Assembly: GCA_004153385.1 (NCBI GenBank)
Contig: SDAL01000003.1
Location: forward strand, 124,001 to 188,000
Length of the DNA stretch: 64,000 nucleotides
Direction: 5' to 3'
DNA from: Paracoccaceae bacterium
Lineage (GTDB): Bacteria; Pseudomonadota; Alphaproteobacteria; Rhodobacterales; Rhodobacteraceae
This document shows, in pieces, positions 9,321 to 17,908 of this stretch; the stretch's first letter is position 1, and each line of letters starts with the position of its first letter. The notes beneath the pieces were generated by a model, which saw only the letters and a list, made by a program, of their open reading frames with translations, was not told the origin of the DNA and did not search any database. The position numbers were made by a program, and so were the translations under genes.

Positions 9321-9345
9321 AAAGGGGCCGCCGCAGGCCCCTTTT
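9321..9345. terminator. Bidirectional rho-independent terminator
   Basis: A perfect 9-bp stem, AAAGGGGCC (9321-9329) with GGCCCCTTT (9336-9344), is followed by a T run on the plus strand and, because the stem starts with As, by a T run on the minus strand. It sits between the converging ends of the importer operon and the Lrp gene and can serve both. Confidence 0.9.
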
Positions 9346-9349
9346 TGCG

Positions 9350-9847
9350 TCATAGTTTATCTTCGAACAGCCGGCTTAACGGGATTTGCGTTTTGGCAAA
9401 CGGCGTTTTGATCACGACAAAGCTGAAATATTTATCCACCCCGATATCGTCGCGGTCAATCAGCGCCTCTATGATGTTTTGGTAATCCGAAATGCTGCTG
9501 GTCACGAATTTCGCAAGGTAATCATAGCCGCCCGAAACCAGATGGCATTCCACACAGCTGTCGATCTGTTCCAGCGCCTGCTGGAATCGCGCGAAATCGA
9601 TCTGGCGATGGTTTTTAAGCGTGAATTCTGTGAATACGGTCAGCGTCTCGCCCAGTTTGGGCACATCTATCTGGGCGCTGTAGCCTGTGATATAGCCGGC
9701 CTGCTGCAGCTTCTTGACCCGCATCAGGCAAGGCGATGGCGACAGAGCGACCCGCTCTGACAGCTCCACATTTGTAATCCGTCCGTTTCGCTGTAATTCG
9801 GCCAGAATTTTCAGGTCGATGCGATCCAACTTATAGGGCGCGTTCAT
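9350..9847 (-). CDS. Lrp/AsnC family transcriptional regulator
   Basis: A 165-residue feast/famine regulator. An N-terminal AsnC-type helix-turn-helix (LDRIDLKILAELQRNGRI through LSPSPCLMRVKKL) is followed by the ligand-binding RAM domain (about residues 70-155). Length is typical. Proteins of this family sense amino acids and often control an adjacent catabolic gene; here the divergent neighbour, 160 bases away, is a FAD-dependent amino acid or amine oxidoreductase, which is its likely target (inference). Confidence 0.93.
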   Translation of the reverse strand: MNAPYKLDRIDLKILAELQRNGRITNVELSERVALSPSPCLMRVKKLQQAGYITGYSAQIDVPKLGETLTVFTEFTLKNHRQIDFARFQQALEQIDSCVECHLVSGGYDYLAKFVTSSISDYQNIIEALIDRDDIGVDKYFSFVVIKTPFAKTQIPLSRLFEDKL

Positions 9848-10007
9848 GCGGTGCGTTTCCGTGTCAGATGTGGCAAAGGCCGGCAGGGGCCTTCGTGTTG
9901 CGATGGGCGGTGCGCAGACGAAAGGATATGCTGTCGTGCGGAGCGATTAGGCATAAGCCTCTGGTAGCGCGATGATACGTTTGACGCAAATGGTGGAGAA
10001 TGAAAAC

Positions 10008-11333
10008 ATGAACGCGCCCCTTAAACGCATTACTACACAAACAGACCTGCCACAGGCCGCAGATTGCGTCGTGATCGGGGCGGGCATTACGGGCGTTTGT
10101 ACAGCATATTGGCTGGCGCGTGCAGGCCAGAGCGTGGTTTTGTTGGAAAAAGGCCAGATCGGTGCGGAACAGTCCAGCCGGAACTGGGGCTGGTGCCGAC
10201 AACAAAACCGTGATGCGCGCGAATTGCCGTTGGCCACCAAAAGCCTTGATCTGTGGGAAGAAATGAGCCGCGATATAGGCGAGGATCTGGGCTTTCGCCG
10301 CTGTGGCCTGCTGTATCTGTCCAACGATAGCGCCGAAATCGAAGGCTGGGCGAAATGGGGCCGGTTTGCGCGCGCTGAAGGCGTGGACACCCGCATGCTG
10401 ACCCGCGCGCAGGCCACCGAGCGCGGTGCGGCCACCGGTCAGACGTGGGAGGGGGGCGTATGGTCTGCCTCCGACGGGATCGCCGATCCGTCGCGTGCCG
10501 CGCCCCTGATCGCCCGAGGTGTGATCAAACATGGCGGTGTGGTGGTGCAGAACTGCGCCGCGCGCGGTGTGGAAACCCAAGCCGGTGCGGTGTGCGCTGT
10601 TGTGACGGAAAAGGGGCGGATCGCGACCACGCAGGTTGTGGTGGCAGGTGGGGTCTGGGCGGGCAGCTTTCTGCATCAAAAAGGCATCCGGTTTCCGCAA
10701 ACGGCGGTGCGCAGTTCGATCCTGTCGGTGGCGCCTGGCGCAGAAGGCCTGCCGCCTGCGATGCATACCAAGGCCGTTTCGGTGACCCGCCGCGGTGACG
10801 GGGCGCATACTCTGGCCATTTCCGGCCGCGCCAATCTGGATCTTACGCCGGCGGCGCTGATGGGGGTGCGGCATTTCCTGCCGATGGCCGTCAAGCGCTG
10901 GCGTGCCTTGTCGCCCGGTGGCACCCAAGCGTGGCGCGCGGGCTTCGAGACGCGGCGGAAATGGGCGCTCGACCAGATCACCCCGATGGAGCGGATGCGC
11001 GTCCTGAACCCCGCGCCCTCCGCCCGCCTGATCCGCGAAACAGTGCAGGCGGCGTACCGGTTGCTGCCCGCACTCGAAGGTCTGCCGGTGCAGGCAACAT
11101 GGGCGGGTTATATCGACAGCACGCCCGATGGTGTGCCGGTGCTGGACACCGATACGGGCCTGCCGGGGCTGACATTGGCGGCGGGCCTGTCCGGGCACGG
11201 TTTCGGGATCGGGCCGGGGGTGGGGCATCTGATCGCCGACATGATCTTGGGCCGCGAGCCCATCACCCAGACCCGGCAATACAAGCTGGCGCGCTTTGAC
11301 AGCACCCAGTGGGGGCAGGTGGCCGAATTCTAG
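10008..11333 (+). CDS. FAD-dependent oxidoreductase, DadA/glycine-oxidase-like
   Basis: A 441-residue flavoprotein of the DAO (D-amino acid oxidase-like) superfamily. The dinucleotide motif VVIGAGITGVCTAYWLARAG is at the N-terminus and ESSRNWGW-like text (QSSRNWGWCRQQ) follows, as in small families of amine/amino acid dehydrogenases. The C-terminal LPGLTLAAGLSGHGFGIGPG block is the usual FAD-closing segment. ATG at 10008 is chosen over in-frame ATGs at 9972 and 9990 because TGGAGAA lies seven bases before it. It would oxidise a secondary or primary amine to an imine; the substrate is unknown. The gene converges on the next one, and their stop codons overlap in a shared CTAG. Confidence 0.88.
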   Translation: MNAPLKRITTQTDLPQAADCVVIGAGITGVCTAYWLARAGQSVVLLEKGQIGAEQSSRNWGWCRQQNRDARELPLATKSLDLWEEMSRDIGEDLGFRRCGLLYLSNDSAEIEGWAKWGRFARAEGVDTRMLTRAQATERGAATGQTWEGGVWSASDGIADPSRAAPLIARGVIKHGGVVVQNCAARGVETQAGAVCAVVTEKGRIATTQVVVAGGVWAGSFLHQKGIRFPQTAVRSSILSVAPGAEGLPPAMHTKAVSVTRRGDGAHTLAISGRANLDLTPAALMGVRHFLPMAVKRWRALSPGGTQAWRAGFETRRKWALDQITPMERMRVLNPAPSARLIRETVQAAYRLLPALEGLPVQATWAGYIDSTPDGVPVLDTDTGLPGLTLAAGLSGHGFGIGPGVGHLIADMILGREPITQTRQYKLARFDSTQWGQVAEF

Positions 11334-12439
11334 GGGCATGATGCGAACCGGCTGATCGCGAAGGGGGCAAGGGGTGTGGTGCACTGGCCGGTGGCCACCA
11401 GTTCCGCCATCACATCCCCGACCGCCGGACCCAACTGGAAGCCGTGGCCGCAAAACCCGAAGGCGTGAAACAGTCCCGGCGTTGTTGTGGATGGCCCCAT
11501 CACCGGCAACCCGTCCGACACATAGCCTTCGCAGCCCGACCATTGCCGGATGACGGCCACATCTGCCAGCGCGGGGCATAGCCGCACCACTTGGGCCAAT
11601 TGCGTGGCGGTCAGCGACGGATCTATCTTGGCAAAAGATCCGCAGGCCACCGGCACTTGCGCCACCGCGCCACCGAACACCACATTGCCGCGTTCGACCT
11701 GACGCAGATAGGCGCCGCGGTCTTGGCTCCACATGCCCACAACCGGCACGATGCGATGGGGCAGGGGCTCGGTCACGCCCATTTGCGGTCCGGCCATGCG
11801 CAAGGGCACATCTTCGCCGAACTGTGCGGCAATCTCGCGGCCCCAGGCGCCTGCGCAATTGACCACGACATCTGCGTTGAAATCTCCGCGCGCGGTGCGC
11901 ACCGTGAAACTTCCGTTTTGCGCATGGACCTGCACATGGCCTGCCTGATCGACGATTTGCGCCCCCGTACGTGCGGCGGCATCGGCGAATGCGGGCGCGA
12001 CCAGCCGCGGGTTCGCGCTGCCGTCCTGGGGTGAAAAGCTGGCACCGATTGCATCTGGCCCAAGCCCGGGAAACTGTTTGCGGAGTTGCGCAGGCTCAAC
12101 CACCTCCAGCGACAGGCCCCATGGGCGGGCGGCTTGCGCGAATGTCGTCATATCGTCAAAGGAGGGCTGATCGAAAATCAGGCGCAGGTGGCCTGTGGCG
12201 CGAAATTCCACATCACGGCCCAGCAGGCTTTCGGCCCGCCCCCAAAGCGCACGCGCGCGATGCGCCAGTGGCAGCTGTGGCAGGTAGCGCCCCGTGCGCC
12301 GGATGTTTCCAAACGACGCAACCGTGGCCCCTGCACCGATTGCACCGCGGTCTATCAAACACACCGGCAGGCCGCGCTGTGCGAGGAAAAAAGCCGTGGC
12401 ACTGCCCATCAGCCCGCCGCCCAGAACGATCGTTTTCAT
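11330..12439 (-). CDS. FAD-dependent oxidoreductase, HcnC/opine-oxidase beta/DadA-like
   Basis: A 369-residue DAO-superfamily flavoprotein. The FAD motif VLGGGLMGSATAFFLAQRG begins at residue 4 and the C-terminal FHAFGFCGHGFQLGPAVG segment completes the site. It is related to but distinct from the upstream oxidoreductase. Size and motifs fit the catalytic subunit of hydrogen cyanide synthase/opine oxidase-type complexes, whose other two subunits (small [2Fe-2S] protein and FAD/NAD-type subunit) are encoded at 17546-19353. The ATG at 12439 has a GGAG site upstream. It is divergent from the LysR gene, which probably controls it. Confidence 0.88.
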   Translation of the reverse strand: MKTIVLGGGLMGSATAFFLAQRGLPVCLIDRGAIGAGATVASFGNIRRTGRYLPQLPLAHRARALWGRAESLLGRDVEFRATGHLRLIFDQPSFDDMTTFAQAARPWGLSLEVVEPAQLRKQFPGLGPDAIGASFSPQDGSANPRLVAPAFADAAARTGAQIVDQAGHVQVHAQNGSFTVRTARGDFNADVVVNCAGAWGREIAAQFGEDVPLRMAGPQMGVTEPLPHRIVPVVGMWSQDRGAYLRQVERGNVVFGGAVAQVPVACGSFAKIDPSLTATQLAQVVRLCPALADVAVIRQWSGCEGYVSDGLPVMGPSTTTPGLFHAFGFCGHGFQLGPAVGDVMAELVATGQCTTPLAPFAISRFASCP

Positions 12440-12491
12440 GCCCCTGCTCCTTGATCGGTTGCGCTGTGCAGTGGGCTTAAAAGACCCTGCC

Positions 12492-12508
12492 TTGACACGC
12501 GATGTCAA
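12492..12508. promoter_or_regulatory. Dyad operator candidate for the LysR regulator
   Basis: TTGACA-CGCGA-TGTCAA is a perfect 6-bp inverted repeat with a 5-base spacer, placed in the 114-base gap between the divergent oxidoreductase and LysR genes. LysR regulators usually bind such dyads between themselves and a divergent target. Binding is inferred, not shown. Confidence 0.55.
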
Positions 12509-12553
12509 AGACCGGAAACGTCTTGTGTCATAAGTTCAACCTATGGATGGGTC

Positions 12554-13441
12554 ATGCGCGCACGCCAACTGGAAGTTTTCACCGCCGTTATGCGGGCAGG
12601 TACGGTGACCGAGGCCGCTCGGATGCTCAATATCTCGCAACCCGCGCTTAGCCAGATTTTGCGCCACACCGAGGACGAGCTGGGGTTCGCGCTGTTCAAT
12701 CGTGAAAAGGGGCGGCTTCATCCCACCCCCGAGGCGCAGGAACTTTACCCCGAGGCGGAGCGTCTGTTTGGCGAGCTGGAGGGGCTGCGACGCAAAACGG
12801 CGGACCTGAAGCTGGGGCGTGCGGGCTTGGTCAGGGTCGGATGTTCCACCCCGCCTGCGATGTCCATGCTGCCGCAGGTTCTGGTCGAATTCCGCCGTCG
12901 CCACCCCGATATCGTGCTGCGCTGCAATGTCGCGCCCTTGCAGTCGCTGCATGCGATGCTGCGCGAAGGTGATGTGGCCGTGGCGCTGGGGCTGACGGAT
13001 CTGTGTCCGCCCGATATCGCGGTGGAGGTTCTGGGATATACCGGTTTTTGTTGCCTGCTGCCGTCAGGACATCCGCTCGCGTCGCAAGATCAGGTGAGCT
13101 TGCCGGATCTGACCGCCCATGACGTGATCTCATATCGCGCCGCGACACGCCCCTATGACGAGCTGGATGCCGTCGCACGGCGCACCGGACACCGCTTCGT
13201 GCCGCAGCTGGAAATTGACACATCAATCTCGGCGGTAGGGTTCGTGCAGGCGGGTCTGGGTGTGGCGGTCGTGGATACGATGTTGCCATGGGCGCAGTTT
13301 TCGGGGTTGGAAATCCGCCCGCTGGCCGATGCGCCGCGCTTGCCGCTGTCGCTGATGACCCTGCGCGGAAAGATCCTGTCGCGCGCCGAGGACCTGATCT
13401 GTGACCAGATGCGCGAGACCGCCCATAAGTCCGACCTATAA
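12554..13441 (+). CDS. LysR family transcriptional regulator
   Basis: A 295-residue LysR-type regulator. The N-terminal winged helix-turn-helix is seen as RQLEVFTAVMRAGTVTEAA and LNISQPALSQILRH, followed by the effector-binding domain of two Rossmann-like lobes. Length is typical. It lies head-to-head with the HcnC-like oxidoreductase gene and 77 bases before the hydantoinase operon, so it is a plausible controller of both. The effector is unknown; it is likely the substrate of the pathway. Confidence 0.93.
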   Translation: MRARQLEVFTAVMRAGTVTEAARMLNISQPALSQILRHTEDELGFALFNREKGRLHPTPEAQELYPEAERLFGELEGLRRKTADLKLGRAGLVRVGCSTPPAMSMLPQVLVEFRRRHPDIVLRCNVAPLQSLHAMLREGDVAVALGLTDLCPPDIAVEVLGYTGFCCLLPSGHPLASQDQVSLPDLTAHDVISYRAATRPYDELDAVARRTGHRFVPQLEIDTSISAVGFVQAGLGVAVVDTMLPWAQFSGLEIRPLADAPRLPLSLMTLRGKILSRAEDLICDQMRETAHKSDL

Positions 13442-13518
13442 CCTCAGGCGCGATCCGACTTGGACATGGCGCGCCCTCTCTGGTCGTTTGGGCAAAACGA
13501 ACGGAGAAGGTGGATCGG

Positions 13519-15558
13519 ATGGACGGCCAGAGCATGGGCGAAGACTGGAAGATTGGTGTCGATATTGGCGGCACCTTTATGGATTTCTGCGCGTTGGAAG
13601 CAAATTCGGGGCGCATGGCATCGTTGAAAGTGCTGACCACCCCTGATGATCCCGGCGCCGAACTGAGCCGTGGTCTGGATTTGCTGGCCGAGCGCGAGGG
13701 GCTGGACCCGTCCCGTGTCAGCCGGTTCGTGCATGGCACGACTGTGGGGATCAATACGATCATCCAGCGCAAAGGCGCCAAGCTGGCGCTTTTGACCAAT
13801 GCGGGGTTCGAGGATGTGATCGAACTGGCACGGCTGCGCATGCCAGAGATGTATTCGCTGTTCTGTCACCGGCCCGAGCCCCTGATCCCGCGCGATATGA
13901 TCTTTGGCCTGCCTGTCAGGATGCGGCCCGACGGCACGCGTGTGGACGCCCCTGATGCGGTAGAAGGTGTGGTGGCGCAGGCGCGCGCAGCCGGTGCCCA
14001 AGGGATCATCGTGGCGCTGCTGCATGCATGGCGCGACAGCCGTCAGGAGGCAGAGATACGCGCCCAGATCGAAACCCTTGCCCCCGATCTGTTCGTGTTC
14101 ACCTCGGCCGAGGTCTGGCCGGTGATCCGCGAATACGAACGCACATCAACGGCGATCCTGAACGGATATGTGCATCCGCGTGTTTCGGGATATCTCAACG
14201 CACTCGAGGCGCGACTGGCGGCCAAGGCCGTGCCCGCCCGTGCGATGCTGACCAAATCCAACGGCGGTTTGATGAGCGCGCACGAGGGGCGGCGCGATTG
14301 TGTGTCGATGCTGTTGTCTGGCACGGCGTCGGGTGTGATCGGGGCGGCGTGGCTGGCCCGTCAGGCGGGTGAAAGCCGTATCCTGACGCTGGATATCGGT
14401 GGCACATCGGCGGATTTCGCGCTCATCATCGACGGGGCGGTTCAGTTCGGCTCTGATGAGCTGGTGGGGGAATTCCCGCTGCATATTCCGTCGGTTTCGG
14501 TCAGTTCCATCGGGATCGGCGGAGGTTCTATTGCCAGTGTGGATGCGCAAGGTCTGCTGCGTGTGGGGCCTGAAAGTGCAGGGTCTACCCCCGGTCCTGC
14601 CTGTTACGGTCGTGGCGGCACGCGCCCCACCGTGACCGATGCGATGGTCGTGTGCGGTTGGCTGGGCCATAGCGAAATGGCCTATGGCCAGTTGCAGATG
14701 ACACCTGATCTGGCCCGTGATGCCGTGGCCCCCTTGGCGCAGGCCATGGGCCGCTCGGTGGAGGAGGTCGCGCAGGCCATCCTTGATATCGCGATCTCCG
14801 AGATGTTTGTGGAGGTCGAGAAGCTCTCGTCGCGCGCCGGTGTGGATTTGCGTGATTTCGCGCTGATGCCCTTTGGCGGCGGTGGTCCGATGCTGGGGGC
14901 GTTTCTGGCGCGCGAGATAGGAATGTCGCGGGTGATCGCGCCGCGCCGTCCGGGGGTCGTCTCGGCGCTTGGCGGGCTTGTGGCCGATCTGCGCGGGGAT
15001 TTCATCCGCACGGTCTTTGCGGGCCTTGATCGGGACACACTGCCCCTGCTGCAAGATCACTTCCGCGCCCTGTCACAAGAAGGCCATGCGTGGCTTGTGG
15101 CACAAGGTCATACCGGCGCGGTCGATCTGAAGCTGTCGGCCGATATGCGCTATGGCGGCCAAAGCTACGAGATAGAGGTCGCGCTAGAGCCCGACTGGCT
15201 GCACGACGAAAGCAAAATGGCACAAGCCTTCCACCAGACCCACGCCCGCATCTATGATTTCGATGATCCCGCTGGCCGTGTCGAGGTTGTGAACCTGCGT
15301 CTTTCGGCGTTGGGTGATGCGCCCAAACCCGATCTGGGCGAGGCCGCCGATGTGGTGCCCGCCGACCCACGCGCTGTGTCGGTGTATATCGACGGCTGGC
15401 GCGATGTGGCGCTGTACACGCGCGCGAGCCTTGCACCGGCTGCGACGTTTGAAGGCCCTGCCATCGTCACGCAGGAAGACACCACATTCGCCATTCCGCC
15501 GGGCGCGGTGGCGCGGGTCGACGACACCCTCAACATCCACCTTGAATTTGCAAAGTGA
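13519..15558 (+). CDS. Hydantoinase/oxoprolinase subunit A (HyuA)
   Basis: A 679-residue ATP-dependent hydantoinase/5-oxoprolinase A subunit. The phosphate-binding VDIGGTFMDF lies near residues 13-22 and a second actin-fold motif ILTLDIGGTSADF is in the middle. Enzymes of this family cleave cyclic amides (hydantoins, 5-oxoproline) or carboxylate ketones such as acetone, using ATP and a B subunit. The ATG at 13519 follows GGAGAAGG with correct spacing; an upstream GTG at 13510 overlaps that site. The B subunit starts six bases after the stop. Confidence 0.92.
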   Translation: MDGQSMGEDWKIGVDIGGTFMDFCALEANSGRMASLKVLTTPDDPGAELSRGLDLLAEREGLDPSRVSRFVHGTTVGINTIIQRKGAKLALLTNAGFEDVIELARLRMPEMYSLFCHRPEPLIPRDMIFGLPVRMRPDGTRVDAPDAVEGVVAQARAAGAQGIIVALLHAWRDSRQEAEIRAQIETLAPDLFVFTSAEVWPVIREYERTSTAILNGYVHPRVSGYLNALEARLAAKAVPARAMLTKSNGGLMSAHEGRRDCVSMLLSGTASGVIGAAWLARQAGESRILTLDIGGTSADFALIIDGAVQFGSDELVGEFPLHIPSVSVSSIGIGGGSIASVDAQGLLRVGPESAGSTPGPACYGRGGTRPTVTDAMVVCGWLGHSEMAYGQLQMTPDLARDAVAPLAQAMGRSVEEVAQAILDIAISEMFVEVEKLSSRAGVDLRDFALMPFGGGGPMLGAFLAREIGMSRVIAPRRPGVVSALGGLVADLRGDFIRTVFAGLDRDTLPLLQDHFRALSQEGHAWLVAQGHTGAVDLKLSADMRYGGQSYEIEVALEPDWLHDESKMAQAFHQTHARIYDFDDPAGRVEVVNLRLSALGDAPKPDLGEAADVVPADPRAVSVYIDGWRDVALYTRASLAPAATFEGPAIVTQEDTTFAIPPGAVARVDDTLNIHLEFAK

Positions 15559-15563
15559 TCCCC

Positions 15564-17549
15564 ATGTTTGACAAAATGACCCTTCAGGTACTGGCCAACC
15601 ATGCCCGTGCAGCCGCCGAGAACATGGCCCACACCCTGCACCGGACCGCCCACAGCGCCTTTGTAAAAGAGACGCAGGATTTTACCGTCATGCTGATGGA
15701 CCGGCGCGGCGATACCTTTGCCGTGCCGATGGATCTGGGGGCGACGTGGTATCCGGGTCTGACCTACGGGCGCGCGATCGATATGGTCGAGGATTACCGT
15801 CCGGGGGATGTGGCCTTCACCAATGACCCCTACAGCGGCCATGTCGCGACCCATGCCCCCGATACGCATCTGTGGAAACCGGTCTTTGCCGAAGACGAGA
15901 TCGTGGCATGGACGGGCGGGCATATCCATAACACCGATATGGGCGGGGCCGTGCCTGCGTCGCTTTCGCGCTCGCTCACCGAGATACACCAGGAAGGGCT
16001 GCGCTTTCCGCCGATGAAACTGGTCAACGAAGGTGTGTTTGACGAACAGATCATGCGCATCATGTCGACCAATGTGCGCAAACCCGACCTGAATACCGGC
16101 GATATCAAGGCGCTGGTGGGCGCGCTGAATACCGGCGAGCGCAAGGTCCATGCGATGATCGAGCGGTTCGGCAAGACGGGGTTTGTCAGTGGTGTGGCCG
16201 CACTCAAGGATCAGGCCGAAGCACAGGCCCGCGCGATTTTGCAACAGATCCCCGATGGCGATTATGTCTTTGCCGATTATGCCGACGAAGATAGTGATGA
16301 GGCCAACCCCTGCCGGCTGAAACTCACACTGAAAATCCGCGATGATGCGGCCATTCTGGATTTCACCGGCTCCGATCCGCAGCTTGGCTCGTCGCTCAAT
16401 GTGCCCTCGGGCGGTGATCCGCGCCATACTATCTTGCTGGTGGGGGTGTATTATGTGCTCTACACGCTCAACCCCAAGATATTGCTTAATACGGGCCTGA
16501 CACGCCCGTTCAGCTGTATCGCACCCGAAGGCACGGTGCTAAACCCCGTGGCCCCTGCGGCGGTCGGAATGCGCTCGCTCACCTGCGCGCGGCTGCGCTC
16601 TGTCATCTTCGGGGCTTTCGCGCAGGCCATTCCCGACAAGATGCCGGCCGCGCCTGCGGGCAATAATTGCATCATCAATGTGATGACGCGTGACGAACGC
16701 ACACAGAAAACCGTCATCGCGGCGATCAATCCGGTGGTGGGCGGCGGCGGCGGCATGCCTCATCGCGACGGCACCAACGGGTCGGGTGCGGATGCGGCCT
16801 ATCTTAAAAACACCCCCATCGAGATCACCGAGACCGAAGTACCGGTGGAGTTCGTCAGATACGGTCTGGCGCAGGATTCAGGCGGGCCGGGCCTGTGGCG
16901 TGGCGGGCTTGCCACCGAAATGGCGTTCAAGGTCTTTGCCCCCGACAGCCGGATCACCGCACGCAACCGGGACCGCAGCTTCTTCCGGCCGTGGGGCACC
17001 GGCGGCGGGCGTGCCGCGGGTCTGGCGGCGATGACCGTGAACCCGGATACACCGCAGGCGCATAGTCAGGGTTCCAAGGATACGGCGATCTTGCAGCCGG
17101 GCGATGTGCTGGCGGTGCGCTCTGCGGGGGGCGGCGGGCGCGGCAATCCGATGTTGCGTGATCCTGCGCGTGTGGCGCGCGATGTCGCCTGCGGGTATGT
17201 GTCGGTGCAGGCGGCACGGCGCGATTATGGCGTGGTGCTTGCGGGCGGTGCGGTAGATGTGGCCGCAACGCAGGCCCTTCGCGCGGCCCAACCGGCAGTG
17301 TCCAAGGCGTTCTTCCACTTCGGCCCGGAACGCGAAGGGTATGAGGCGCAATGGACCGATGCCGCCTATGACCGGCTGACCGATATCCTCGCCGCGCTGC
17401 CGATCCACTGGCGGTTTTTCACCAAAACCGAGATCTTCCGCCGGATCGACGGGTCGGGGCCGGATGCGGTTGATGCGGCTTTCGCGGCCACCTGCGCGCG
17501 TTTTCCGGAACTGCCCTATCATGGCGCGATGCAAGAGGCCGCCGAATGA
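15564..17549 (+). CDS. Hydantoinase B/oxoprolinase subunit B (HyuB)
   Basis: A 661-residue partner of HyuA. Typical HyuB blocks are present: FVKETQDFTVMLMDRRGDTFA near the N-terminus, FTNDPYSGHVATHAPDTHLW, GHIHNTDMGG and a glycine-rich NPVVGGGGGMPHRDGTNGS region. ATG at 15564 is used because homologues begin close to this point; a GTG at 15555 overlapping the HyuA stop is also possible and no strong ribosome site decides. It ends in an ATGA overlap with the [2Fe-2S] protein gene, tying hydantoin-type hydrolysis to the dehydrogenase subunits. Confidence 0.9.
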   Translation: MFDKMTLQVLANHARAAAENMAHTLHRTAHSAFVKETQDFTVMLMDRRGDTFAVPMDLGATWYPGLTYGRAIDMVEDYRPGDVAFTNDPYSGHVATHAPDTHLWKPVFAEDEIVAWTGGHIHNTDMGGAVPASLSRSLTEIHQEGLRFPPMKLVNEGVFDEQIMRIMSTNVRKPDLNTGDIKALVGALNTGERKVHAMIERFGKTGFVSGVAALKDQAEAQARAILQQIPDGDYVFADYADEDSDEANPCRLKLTLKIRDDAAILDFTGSDPQLGSSLNVPSGGDPRHTILLVGVYYVLYTLNPKILLNTGLTRPFSCIAPEGTVLNPVAPAAVGMRSLTCARLRSVIFGAFAQAIPDKMPAAPAGNNCIINVMTRDERTQKTVIAAINPVVGGGGGMPHRDGTNGSGADAAYLKNTPIEITETEVPVEFVRYGLAQDSGGPGLWRGGLATEMAFKVFAPDSRITARNRDRSFFRPWGTGGGRAAGLAAMTVNPDTPQAHSQGSKDTAILQPGDVLAVRSAGGGGRGNPMLRDPARVARDVACGYVSVQAARRDYGVVLAGGAVDVAATQALRAAQPAVSKAFFHFGPEREGYEAQWTDAAYDRLTDILAALPIHWRFFTKTEIFRRIDGSGPDAVDAAFAATCARFPELPYHGAMQEAAE

Positions 17550-17908
17550 CCCAAGCGTCCCCTTTGCAACACGATTGCCCTGCCCTTGGACAGGGCCGTG
17601 CAATCCGTCTGGCCGAGGGCGCGCGGCCCGAAATCACGTTTTATATTGATGGCACGGCCGCTGTCGCACAGGCGGGGGACACCGTTCTGACCGCGATCTT
17701 GATGTCGCGTCGGGCGGTGCGCCATGCAGAGTTCGGCCCCGAAGAACGGGCCGGTTTTTGCCTGATGGGCGCGTGTCAGGATTGCTGGATCTGGACCGAG
17801 GAGGGGCATCGTTTGCGCGCCTGCTCCACCCCGATCAGGGCGGGTATGCGCCTGTGCCTTGCCCCGCCCGATCTATGGCCCGCCGGTATGAAAGCGAACC
17901 TGCCATGA
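17546..17908 (+). CDS. Small [2Fe-2S] subunit, HcnA/opine-oxidase type
   Basis: A 120-residue ferredoxin-fold protein. Four cysteines, C72, C77, C80 and C93, are arranged C-x4-C-x2-C-x12-C, which is the pattern for a plant-type [2Fe-2S] cluster in the HcnA/SoxA-alpha family. It would pass electrons from the flavin subunits. Its start overlaps the HyuB stop and its stop overlaps the next start (both ATGA). It is the small subunit of a heterotrimeric amine dehydrogenase whose catalytic flavoprotein is probably encoded at 11330-12439 (inference from context). Confidence 0.87.
   Translation: MTQASPLQHDCPALGQGRAIRLAEGARPEITFYIDGTAAVAQAGDTVLTAILMSRRAVRHAEFGPEERAGFCLMGACQDCWIWTEEGHRLRACSTPIRAGMRLCLAPPDLWPAGMKANLP

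Noticed and set aside
9949-9960. AGGC-ATAA-GCCT inverted repeat between the Lrp gene and the oxidoreductase
   Set aside because: Arms of only four bases; too short to call an operator without comparison.
9864-11858. A 664-codon minus-strand open frame across the FAD oxidoreductase
   Set aside because: Overlaps two well-supported genes and reads as low-quality Arg/Pro/Gly-rich text.
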